Assembly: GCA_964448755.1 (NCBI GenBank)
Contig: CAYUXF010000013.1
Coordinates: 1 to 31,071 of the forward strand
Length of the DNA stretch: 31,071 nt
Direction of reading: 5' to 3'
DNA from: CAYUXF01 sp964448755
GTDB lineage: Bacteria > Margulisbacteria > Termititenacia > Termititenacales > CAYUXF01
The notes under the pieces were generated by a model. It was not told the DNA's origin. It made no database searches and saw nothing but the letters and a program-made list of their open reading frames with translations. The first letter of the stretch is position 1, and every line of letters begins with the position of its first letter. The translations under genes were made by a program, and so were the position numbers. This document shows positions 25,697-31,071 of the stretch, in pieces.

Positions 25697-25724
25697 ATTG
25701 TAATACAAAAGAAAAAAATGTCAA
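25697..25724 (-). promoter_or_regulatory. clpC promoter
   Basis: Minus strand: a perfect TTGACA (25724-25719), 16-nt spacer, TACAAT (25702-25697, five of six). The predicted start is about 25690, inside the CIRCE, leaving a leader of about 36 nt. Confidence 0.8.
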
Positions 25725-25778
25725 ATTGTTAAGCGAGTTATTATCCATAATGTCTAAATAAAAAAAATAATCCCTTTT

Positions 25779-25890
25779 GACCCCTCTGGCTTTTGCACAC
25801 CGCAGCCCGGTTGGCTGCTGAGACTTCCTCCGCGACTTGATGTCGCTGTCGGTCGCCGCTCTCCCCGCGTTTGCGCGGAGAAAGCTCACG
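25779..25890 (+). repeat. Hairpin-rich noncoding repeat block upstream of clpC
   Basis: A GC-rich island in AT-rich DNA contains three successive stems: GCAGCC/GGCTGC (25802-25818), GCGAC/GTCGC (25832-25846) and CCGCG/CGCGG with flanking CT/AG pairs (25862-25881). The conspicuous order of small hairpins and the abrupt composition change mark it as a mobile or dispersed repeat rather than gene remains. An open frame can be read through it on the minus strand, but it is low in plausibility. Together with the element at 25921 it fills most of the 436-nt space between clpC and the symporter gene. Confidence 0.55.
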
Positions 25891-25920
25891 TTCAGAATAA
25901 AATAATATTGTTTTATATTT

Positions 25921-25962
25921 CCCCTTCTCCGCGTGGCGGGGAAGGGGTTAGGGGATGGGGTC
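25921..25962 (+). repeat. Palindromic repeat copy 3, intergenic
   Basis: CCCCTTCTCCGC (25921-25932), loop GTG, and GCGGGGAAGGGG (25936-25947) form a 12-bp stem with one G-T wobble, followed by TTAGGGGATGGGGTC. Stem base and tail match copies 1 and 2 with a few changes (tail TTAGGGGATGGGG versus TCAGGGGGTGAGG), and the orientation is again plus. It lies between clpC and the Na/phosphate symporter gene. Confidence 0.75.
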
Positions 25963-26090
25963 ATAATAGACTGCCAATTATTTAACTAAAAAGCAGTAGT
26001 CCATTATATTATTTGCAGTTCAGAATACAAGAGATGAATTTTATTGCTACTTTAAAAAAATGTGCTCTTCTGTTTATAATAAAACAATCG

Positions 26091-27239
26091 ATGAGAAAAA
26101 TTATCACTAAAATTTACAGCCTGGGTTTTGTTAAATTAATTCTGGTCTTTTCCCTGCTTTATTTTTTCTTATCTGCTATTACTATGATGTCGGTTGCTTT
26201 TAACCTACTGGGCAAGGGTTTTAGTTCTTCTATTATGGATGTGACCGCTTCGCCGCTGACCGCTTTATTTATTGGCATTATTTCTACAGCTATAGTCCAG
26301 TCATCATCGGTCACCACCTCTATGGTGGTCGGCCTGGTCTCGGCCGGAACTATTTCGGTCGTTAATGCTGTGCCCATTGTCATGGGGGCCAATATTGGAA
26401 CAACTATCACAAATTCTATTGTTTCGGTGGGGCATATCGGCCGCAAAAAAGATTTCCGCCGGGCTTTTTCCGGCAGCCTTATTCACGATATCTTTAATAT
26501 TTTTACAGTAATTATTTTATTTCCGTTAGAAATGCTGACCGGTTTTTTACATAAAGGAGCTACCTTTTTAGCCAATATTTTTTATCATACCGAAGCCACT
26601 GCCCAGAACATCCATTATCACTCACCAATTAAAGCCGCCACCAAAATAATACCGGACTATTTAAAGAACTTGTTCACCGGTCAATTCAATTGGCCGGCCA
26701 ATATTTCCGGGATAGTTTTATTAGTTTGTTCTTTATTACTTATTTTTCTGGCTTTGAGTTTTTTGGTTAAAGTAATGCGCTCTTCTATGTTAAATAAAAT
26801 AGAACGGATCATTGATCAGCTGTTAAATAAATCTGTAGTTATTTCTATTATTATCGGCATGGTGATCACCGTGCTGGTACAGTCGAGCTCTATTACCACT
26901 TCAATTCTCGTCACGTTAATGGGCACCGGAATCCTCACCATGGAAGCAGCGTTCCCTATTATTTTAGGCGCCAATGTCGGCACTACTATTACCGCCATTC
27001 TCGCTTCGCTGGCAGGCAACGTCGCCGGTTTAACTATAGCTTTTGTTCATTTGTTGTTTAATATCTGCGGTATTTTTATTATCTATCCGATCAGGCGGGT
27101 CAGACGTCTGCCGCTGGTTCTGGCCCTTAAAATCGCCCGCAAAGTCAGTAAAAATAAATTTATTTTGATCTATTATGTCTTTGGTTTATTTTTTGCTATG
27201 CCCTTATTATTTATCACGTTAGATAAATTTTTGTTTTAA
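26091..27239 (+). CDS. Na+/phosphate symporter (NptA/PNaS family)
   Basis: This 382-aa inner-membrane protein has the family's internal inverted duplication. Two half-sites carry QSSS motifs: IVQSSSVTTSMVVGLVSAG with MGANIGTTITNSI in the first half, and VLVQSSSITTSILVTLMGTG with LGANVGTTITAIL in the second. About nine helices are visible. Most relatives fuse a PhoU domain to the C-terminus; here PhoU is a separate gene 27 nt on. I start at the ATG at 26091, where TM1 begins shortly after. A TTG at 26013 and an ATG at 26034 are open alternatives, but neither has a well-spaced ribosome site. A TATAAT at 26075-26080 just before the ATG suggests a very short or missing leader. Confidence 0.93.
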   Translation: MRKIITKIYSLGFVKLILVFSLLYFFLSAITMMSVAFNLLGKGFSSSIMDVTASPLTALFIGIISTAIVQSSSVTTSMVVGLVSAGTISVVNAVPIVMGANIGTTITNSIVSVGHIGRKKDFRRAFSGSLIHDIFNIFTVIILFPLEMLTGFLHKGATFLANIFYHTEATAQNIHYHSPIKAATKIIPDYLKNLFTGQFNWPANISGIVLLVCSLLLIFLALSFLVKVMRSSMLNKIERIIDQLLNKSVVISIIIGMVITVLVQSSSITTSILVTLMGTGILTMEAAFPIILGANVGTTITAILASLAGNVAGLTIAFVHLLFNICGIFIIYPIRRVRRLPLVLALKIARKVSKNKFILIYYVFGLFFAMPLLFITLDKFLF

Positions 27240-27266
27240 TTTGTTTTAAAAAGACAGGAGGAAAAA

Positions 27267-27971
27267 ATGCTAAAAGAATTAATGAGATTATTGACCGATA
27301 AAAAAACACTGTTAGATGAAATGAGCAATGATTTTATTTCCATGCTGACAATTTCTAATGAAATGTTTGTTCTAACGACCGATGTTTTATTTGGACTGGG
27401 GAATAAGCACGAAGTTTTTGATAAAGTTTTTCCGGCCGATAAACAATTAAACAAACTGGAGCGCGAAATTAGGCGCAAAGTAATTATGCATATTTCTGTT
27501 TCCGGTTCGGACAATGTCTCCAGTATGCTGATCTTTATGTCGATAATTAAAGATGCCGAAAGGGTCGGCGACTATATTAAAAATATTTACGATGTTCTGG
27601 ATCGCCTGGCCGGTTTTGCCACTTCCGATATCGGCAAACAGGCGGCAGAAATCACTAAAAAAGTGCGGACTAAAATGCAGGAAATTATTAAAATATTTGA
27701 AGCCAACAGTACCAAGAGTGCACAGGCCTATGTTGCCGATTCCTTAAAATTAATGAAGAAGTGCGACGAACTAATATTATCTTTATTAGATAACGGCAAA
27801 ACAGACTCACCGGTAGCCTATACATTATATTTCAGATACATGAAGAGAATAATTGCCCACACATCTAATATTGCCACATCTATTTTTATGCCGGTCGACA
27901 AACTGGACTTTTTTGACGAAGTTCTCGACAAAAAAAGAAAAACAATTAAACCAGTCAAAAAGAAAAAATAA
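27267..27971 (+). CDS. PhoU-family protein
   Basis: The 234-aa all-helical protein has the PhoU fold, with two three-helix bundles. Metal-cluster-like motifs are visible as IIKDAERVGDYIKNIYD (E/D-R-x-GD pattern, residues about 93-109) and the degenerate second RYMKRIIAHTSNIATSI. In this context PhoU probably modulates the neighbouring Na/phosphate symporter. It starts with the strongest ribosome site in the window, AGGAGG 6 nt before the ATG. The C-terminus is Lys-rich, and its TAA stop directly abuts the argG TAG stop on the other strand. Confidence 0.9.
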   Translation: MLKELMRLLTDKKTLLDEMSNDFISMLTISNEMFVLTTDVLFGLGNKHEVFDKVFPADKQLNKLEREIRRKVIMHISVSGSDNVSSMLIFMSIIKDAERVGDYIKNIYDVLDRLAGFATSDIGKQAAEITKKVRTKMQEIIKIFEANSTKSAQAYVADSLKLMKKCDELILSLLDNGKTDSPVAYTLYFRYMKRIIAHTSNIATSIFMPVDKLDFFDEVLDKKRKTIKPVKKKK

Positions 27972-27982
27972 CTATTTTTTCT
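27961..27982. terminator. Perfect AT-rich palindrome at the phoU/argG convergent junction
   Basis: AGAAAAAATA (27961-27970) and TATTTTTTCT (27973-27982) are exact complements around a 2-nt centre and include both stop codons. Each strand ends the stem with a T-run, so it could serve both genes, although the stem is weak. Confidence 0.35.
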
Positions 27983-28029
27983 CCGTTAATTTTTTTACTT
28001 TTAACGGCAAGCCGAAACATTTAATAAAA
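27975..28029. repeat. 55-bp direct repeat, left copy, abutting the N gap
   Basis: These 55 bases are identical to 28130-28184 on the other side of the gap. The block is the C-terminal end of argG; the argG TAG stop (27972-27974) lies just outside it. The exact match touching the gap on both sides marks a contig-end overlap, not a biological repeat. Confidence 0.93.
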
Positions 28030-28129
28030 NNNNNNNNNNNNNNNNNNNNNNNNNNNNNNNNNNNNNNNNNNNNNNNNNNNNNNNNNNNNNNNNNNNNNNN
28101 NNNNNNNNNNNNNNNNNNNNNNNNNNNNN
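28030..28129. other. Assembly gap of 100 N
   Basis: Exactly 100 unknown bases, the round number used for gaps of unknown length. They lie inside the 3' end of argG. Both contig ends carry the same 55 bases, so the real gap is most likely absent or negative. Confidence 0.98.
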
Positions 28130-28184
28130 TTTTTTCTCCGTTAATTTTTTTACTTTTAACGGCAAGCCGAAACATTTAATAAAA
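28130..28184. repeat. 55-bp direct repeat, right copy
   Basis: Identical to 27975-28029, and begins immediately after the N run. It encodes the last 18 residues of ArgG, including [14 protein letters not shown]. Confidence 0.93.
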
Positions 28185-29329
28185 CCGGTAGCGTCTTTCT
28201 GGTTATAAAGTTCACTGTTAGTAAATGAAGCCAGGTCTTCAATATAAAGTGAGTTCGGCGAGGTCACGCCGGCCGGCACAATATTCCCTTTATATAATTT
28301 AACCCGGACATTGCCGCTGACCACTTCCTGTGTTTTGTCTACAAAAGCATCCAACGCCTCACGCAACGGCGTGAACCACTGGCCGTTGTAAACCAGATCG
28401 GCATATTTGTGCGCTAAAATTTGTTTTTGATGGTAAGTTTCTTTGTCTAAAGTCAGCTGTTCTAAAATATCATGCGCTTCATAGAGAATAGTTCCGCCCG
28501 GTGTTTCATAAACGCCACGCGATTTCATGCCAACCAAACGGTTCTCCACAATGTCTATCTGACCAATGGCATTCTCTGCACCCAGTTCATTTAATTTTTT
28601 TAAAAGTTCAACACTCGCCATTTTTTTGCCGTTAAGACCGACCGGTATCCCATTGGCAAATTCTATTTCAACGTAAGTCGGTTGGTCTGGCGCTTTTTCT
28701 ATGGTTTTAGAGTGCGTGTAGACTTTATCAAGCGGTTCGTTGGCCGGCTTTTCTAATTCTGCCCCTTCATGAGATATATGCCAGATATTGGCATCTTCTG
28801 AATAGATCTTTTCTTTAGTTACTGTCAGCGGGATATTGTGCTTTTCCGCGTATTCTATAGCCTCTTCGCGTGAGTTAATTGTCCATTTGTCATCTTTCCA
28901 GGGGGCAATTATTTTTAAATTGGGGTTAAGCGCCATGAACGTCAGCTCAAAACGGACCTGGTCGTTACCTTTGCCGGTGGCGCCATGCGCTACCGCGTCC
29001 GCCCCTTCTAAAGCGGCGATCTCTACTTGCCGTTTAGCTAAAAGCGGCCGGGCAAAAGAGGTACCCAATAAATATTTAGACTCGTAAACAGCGCCCGCTT
29101 TTAAGGTTGGCCAAATATAATCTTCTACAAACTCTTTGGTTAAGTCTTCAATATAAGCTTTGCTGGCACCGGCAGCTATGGCTCTTTCCTCTAAGCCAAC
29201 GGTCTCTTTACCCTGACCAACATCGCCGCAAAAGGCAATTACTTCGCAGTTATAATTGTCTTTGAGCCACTTGATCATTATTGATGTATCTAATCCGCCA
29301 GAATAGGCCAGTACTACTTTTTTTACCAT
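28130..29329 (-). CDS. argG: Argininosuccinate synthase, complete apart from an artificial gap before the stop
   Basis: ArgG joins citrulline and aspartate with ATP to form argininosuccinate. The visible 400 codons are the normal full length: the PP-loop AYSGGLDTS at residues 8-16, [12 protein letters not shown] (citrulline/Asp site) and [13 protein letters not shown]. The last codons before the N run read LTEKK; in the duplicated left copy the same codons are followed at once by TAG (27972-27974). Merging the two 55-bp copies gives an intact gene ending next to phoU. AAAGG about 9 nt before the ATG supports the start. No other arginine gene is in the window, so citrulline metabolism cannot be judged. 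Confidence 0.96.
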
Positions 29330-29376
29330 GTTAAAAACCTTTCTTTCTTAAGAAAATTACGCTCTCTTGTCTCCGA

Positions 29377-29405
29377 ACTATAACGCATCTCTAAATTTTT
29401 GAAAA
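29377..29405 (-). promoter_or_regulatory. Candidate argG promoter
   Basis: Minus strand: TTTTCA (29405-29400), a 17-nt spacer, TATAGT (29382-29377). The predicted start near 29370 leaves a leader of about 40 nt. I see no convincing ArgR-type operator. Confidence 0.4.
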
Positions 29406-29440
29406 GGCTTAGCGGCCGGTAGAGAGCGCGGCAGTTGAAC

Positions 29441-30376
29441 TTAATTTAAAATTTTTTCAGTTCGCGTTAAAAACAGCTCCAAATAGCGAACTTTTAAAGA
29501 TTTTTCTAAAAAACTATTATTAATAAACGCTTCAGCTTTAGTTGAGTTATTTTTAAATTTAAAAAAAATATTAGCCAGTTGTTTTTTATTAATACCGCAA
29601 TACTCCGCAAAAACCAGAAAATCATTGCTATTAAAATTTCTCTTTTTACCGTTCATGGTCAAAGCACTCTCTTCATTATCTATTTGTTCAGGGATGGCCA
29701 GCGCAACATTTAAGAGATCATACGCCGGCGCCAGCTGGATAATACCGCCTGACATTATTAAAGAAAAATTCTTTAAGTGCATATCATTATTTCCCGTAAA
29801 ATAACAAAAAAGGATTAGCTCAAAAAAATTAAGACAATCTAACAAAGGATTGGCGCTAAATTTTTTAATTATCTTAATACAGTTCTCTAAAGAACTCTTG
29901 TATTTATCCTCTGTTAACATTCCGCTAAGCTGACAAAAATCTTCCATATGTATTTTCTTATCTTGATCACGATCCATCCTCTTAACAATATAGGCTGTCT
30001 CACCAGACGCCAGCTTAATTAAACTGCAGCTGGCGGTTTTGATACCAAAAATATTCGCCAGCTTCATTGTCAAAAATTCATTTTCTGGTAATTGCAAATA
30101 TTGAGGTGAAGGGGGTTTTAAAATATATTCACCCCAAAGACCCACCAGCGTAAGCCTGCCGCCCTGCCTCTGTTTATTTAAATGCAAAGATAATTTTGGC
30201 TGAACACCGGGCACCGCACCATGCAACAGTACTAGTTTTTTGGCCAGCTCCGTAAGATCAGCTAAGCGATATTCTAAAAGTGGTGGCCGGGCAGAACCAA
30301 AAAACTTTTTACTGCAAACCTCATGATACAATTCATTATCCGGCAGTTCAGCGGCACAATAATAACATCTCGTCAT
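29441..30376 (-). CDS. hipT: HipT-like Ser/Thr kinase (HipA core kinase of a split Hip system)
   Basis: The 311-aa kinase lacks the HipA N-subdomain 1, which is encoded separately upstream. Residues 4-21 form a possible zinc knuckle (C4-x2-C7, H18-x2-C21). The Gly-rich loop is GAVPGVQPKL (53-62), then ILKPP with ATP-binding K87. The catalytic loop is GNNDMHLKNFS (D198, N203) and the metal-binding Asp is D220 in APAYDLL. HipT of E. coli O127 inhibits translation by phosphorylating tryptophanyl-tRNA synthetase; the target here is unknown. The loop serines (S-I-S in HipT) are A-V-P. The ATG at 30376 is chosen over an upstream start at 30415, because GAGGAG stands about 12 nt before it and the gap to the previous stop is 2 nt. 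Confidence 0.92.
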   Translation of the reverse strand: MTRCYYCAAELPDNELYHEVCSKKFFGSARPPLLEYRLADLTELAKKLVLLHGAVPGVQPKLSLHLNKQRQGGRLTLVGLWGEYILKPPSPQYLQLPENEFLTMKLANIFGIKTASCSLIKLASGETAYIVKRMDRDQDKKIHMEDFCQLSGMLTEDKYKSSLENCIKIIKKFSANPLLDCLNFFELILFCYFTGNNDMHLKNFSLIMSGGIIQLAPAYDLLNVALAIPEQIDNEESALTMNGKKRNFNSNDFLVFAEYCGINKKQLANIFFKFKNNSTKAEAFINNSFLEKSLKVRYLELFLTRTEKILN

Positions 30377-30378
30377 TG

Positions 30379-30705
30379 TTAATTTAGCTCCTCTAGAGTT
30401 ACAGCGCCAATACAATCTCGGCCAGAGGCCAGCAATAAACCAAAACGATCACGCACATTCAATTTCCAGGTCGCCACTGTAATGTCCAACAGCCACCCCT
30501 CCGGGATCAATCCATCAAAAAAAGAAAAAAGTGTTTTAGAAAGATAAGCTTCTTCTTGCAAAGGCAATGTCAGACTGACCGGACAAGCATCTGTTTTTTT
30601 AAGATAATCTGGCAAATAAACAAACGAATAGCCGCTGTCAGTTTCCGCCAAAATGCCGGCATTTATCTTGTCATAAAAAACACTACATTTGCGAAAATCA
30701 TTCAT
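30379..30705 (-). CDS. hipS: HipS-like protein (HipA N-terminal subdomain 1 as a separate gene)
   Basis: This 108-aa protein matches the HipA_N ('couple_hipA') domain: GYSFVYLPDYL, the marker PVSLTLPLQEEAYLS, FFDGLIPEGWLLD, then RFGLLLASGRDCIGAVTL. In bipartite HipBA this part is fused to the kinase; in HipBST systems it stands alone and acts as the antitoxin for HipT. Its place between the HTH gene and the kinase gene, with 12 and 2 nt spacing, is the HipBST order. The antitoxin role is inferred from that known system. The stop lies just before the kinase ATG, so translation is probably coupled. Confidence 0.92.
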   Translation of the reverse strand: MNDFRKCSVFYDKINAGILAETDSGYSFVYLPDYLKKTDACPVSLTLPLQEEAYLSKTLFSFFDGLIPEGWLLDITVATWKLNVRDRFGLLLASGRDCIGAVTLEELN

Positions 30706-30717
30706 TATAAATTTTCT

Positions 30718-30924
30718 TTATCTGGCGTTTTTGCCCGGTATTAAGTGGTGCCCAAACAACGCTAAAACCTGATTAATTTTATCGATCCGCAAAGTATTTT
30801 TACCCTGTTCCAGATCTCTAACAAAGCGCAAACCAACGCCTGCTTTGTCAGCAAGATCTTGCTGCGTTAAACCAAGTAACTTACGGCGTTGTTTAATGAA
30901 TTTTATTATCTCCGTTGTTTCCAT
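30718..30924 (-). CDS. hipB: HipB-like HTH DNA-binding autorepressor
   Basis: The 68-aa protein is a single HTH_3/Xre domain: IIKFIKQRRKLLGLTQQDLADKAGV, the recognition helix GLRFVRDLEQGKNTLRIDKI, and a short tail. It should bind the inverted repeats TTATACC-N6-GGTATAA directly upstream and repress the hip operon. The ATG at 30924 is chosen; an in-frame TTG two codons earlier (30930) lies between the -10 box and the predicted start site and cannot be in the mRNA. No ribosome site precedes it, because the predicted transcript begins at or one base before the ATG. Confidence 0.92.
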   Translation of the reverse strand: METTEIIKFIKQRRKLLGLTQQDLADKAGVGLRFVRDLEQGKNTLRIDKINQVLALFGHHLIPGKNAR

Positions 30925-30930
30925 AAACAA

Positions 30931-30954
30931 AATTATACCTTATTAGGTATAATT
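30931..30954. promoter_or_regulatory. Hip operator O1 (inverted repeat)
   Basis: AATTATACCT (30931-30940), 4 nt, AGGTATAATT (30945-30954): ten-base arms are exactly complementary. Core form TTATACC-N6-GGTATAA. It fills the spacer between the -35 and -10 boxes of the hip promoter. It resembles the E. coli HipB operator (TATCC-N8-GGATA) in having CC/GG half-sites flanked by TA. Confidence 0.85.
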
Positions 30955-30959
30955 GTCAA
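30932..30959 (-). promoter_or_regulatory. Hip operon promoter, perfect consensus
   Basis: Minus strand: TTGACA (30959-30954), a 16-nt spacer, TATAAT (30937-30932); both hexamers match consensus exactly. Counting seven bases from the -10 box puts the start at 30925 or 30924, i.e. at the ATG of hipB, so the transcript should be leaderless. Confidence 0.8.
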
Positions 30960-30973
30960 TAAAAAAGCATTTA

Positions 30974-30993
30974 TTATACCCTTAAAGGTATAA
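30974..30993. promoter_or_regulatory. Hip operator O2
   Basis: TTATACC-N6-GGTATAA again, with a different N6 (CTTAAA), centred 41 bp upstream of O1, about four helical turns away, so both would face the same side of the DNA. Confidence 0.75.
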
Positions 30994-31013
30994 ATACTTC
31001 AAAATACCATATA

Positions 31014-31033
31014 ATATACCCTATCTGATACAC
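31014..31033. promoter_or_regulatory. Possible degenerate third hip operator
   Basis: ATATACC-N6-GATACAC: the left half is good (6 of 7), the right half matches only four of seven. It is centred 40 bp from O2, keeping the same spacing, which is the main reason to list it. Confidence 0.35.
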
Positions 31034-31071
31034 CGCGCTGAGGAAGTGGTTGCAGGAACTATATCTCCCTT

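Noticed and set aside
25692..25964. A 90-codon open frame on the minus strand upstream of clpC
   Set aside because: It is made almost wholly of the hairpin block and palindromic copy 3, has no ribosome site, and runs through the clpC promoter and into the CIRCE.
27975..28184. The 55-bp direct repeat as target-site duplication of a mobile element hidden in the N gap
   Set aside because: Known target duplications are far shorter, the repeats touch the N run exactly, and merging them restores a perfect argG end; an assembler overlap explains all of this.
31034..31071. A further gene or operator at the right window edge
   Set aside because: The last 38 bases are too few to support a call.

Overview
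The window is a 31 kb piece of an AT-rich bacterial genome that uses the standard code: TGA is a stop in, for example, the carbonic anhydrase and ArsR genes. It holds no rRNA or tRNA gene that I can see. Genes are tightly packed, often with 1-20 nt overlaps. The mixture of a large sugar-polymer operon, HrcA/CIRCE-controlled ClpC, a lone argG, toxin-antitoxin-like modules and very short leaders resembles metagenome-assembled candidate-phylum bacteria (Patescibacteria/CPR or a Margulisbacteria-like lineage). That placement is an impression, not a proof. A 100-N scaffold gap supports a draft metagenome assembly.

Layout. (1) 1-2301: the C-terminal end of a CorA-type Mg transporter converges on typA/bipA. 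(2) 2302-7207: a beta-carbonic anhydrase and a GIY-YIG protein converge on an operon (read leftward) of a methyltransferase/ATP-grasp fusion, an ArsR-type regulator and a SulP anion transporter. Together these look like an inorganic-carbon handling locus with an unexplained ligase. (3) 7448-22876: one leftward 15.4 kb surface-glycan operon. It encodes an oxidoreductase/aminotransferase/acyltransferase trio of the kind that makes N-acylated amino-sugar nucleotides, soluble GT2 and GT4 glycosyltransferases, a DPM1-like polyprenyl-phosphate sugar synthase, a GtrA-like protein, two GT39-like membrane proteins and one DUF6056-like one, an O-antigen ligase/polymerase, a polysaccharide deacetylase and a FemAB/GNAT-like acyltransferase. 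An MNT-HEPN pair is embedded in it. (4) 23084-25724: clpC with a consensus promoter and a near-perfect CIRCE operator. (5) 26091-27971: a Na/phosphate symporter and a separate PhoU protein. (6) 28130-29329: argG, apparently interrupted by the scaffold gap but reconstructable as intact. (7) 29441-31033: a three-gene HipB-HipS-HipT kinase toxin system with two clear operators and one degenerate one.

The most unusual signals are: (a) a GC-rich palindromic repeat inserted in frame into two neighbouring glycan genes, with an intergenic copy of the same family and a looser relative, all in the same orientation; (b) a split Hip system whose kinase lacks serines in the Gly-rich-loop motif and whose antitoxin seems to be translated from a leaderless mRNA made from a perfect promoter with an operator between its -35 and -10 boxes; (c) the methyltransferase/ATP-grasp fusion in the carbon-transport operon; (d) an exact 55-bp duplication on both sides of the N gap, which is best read as an assembler k-mer overlap.
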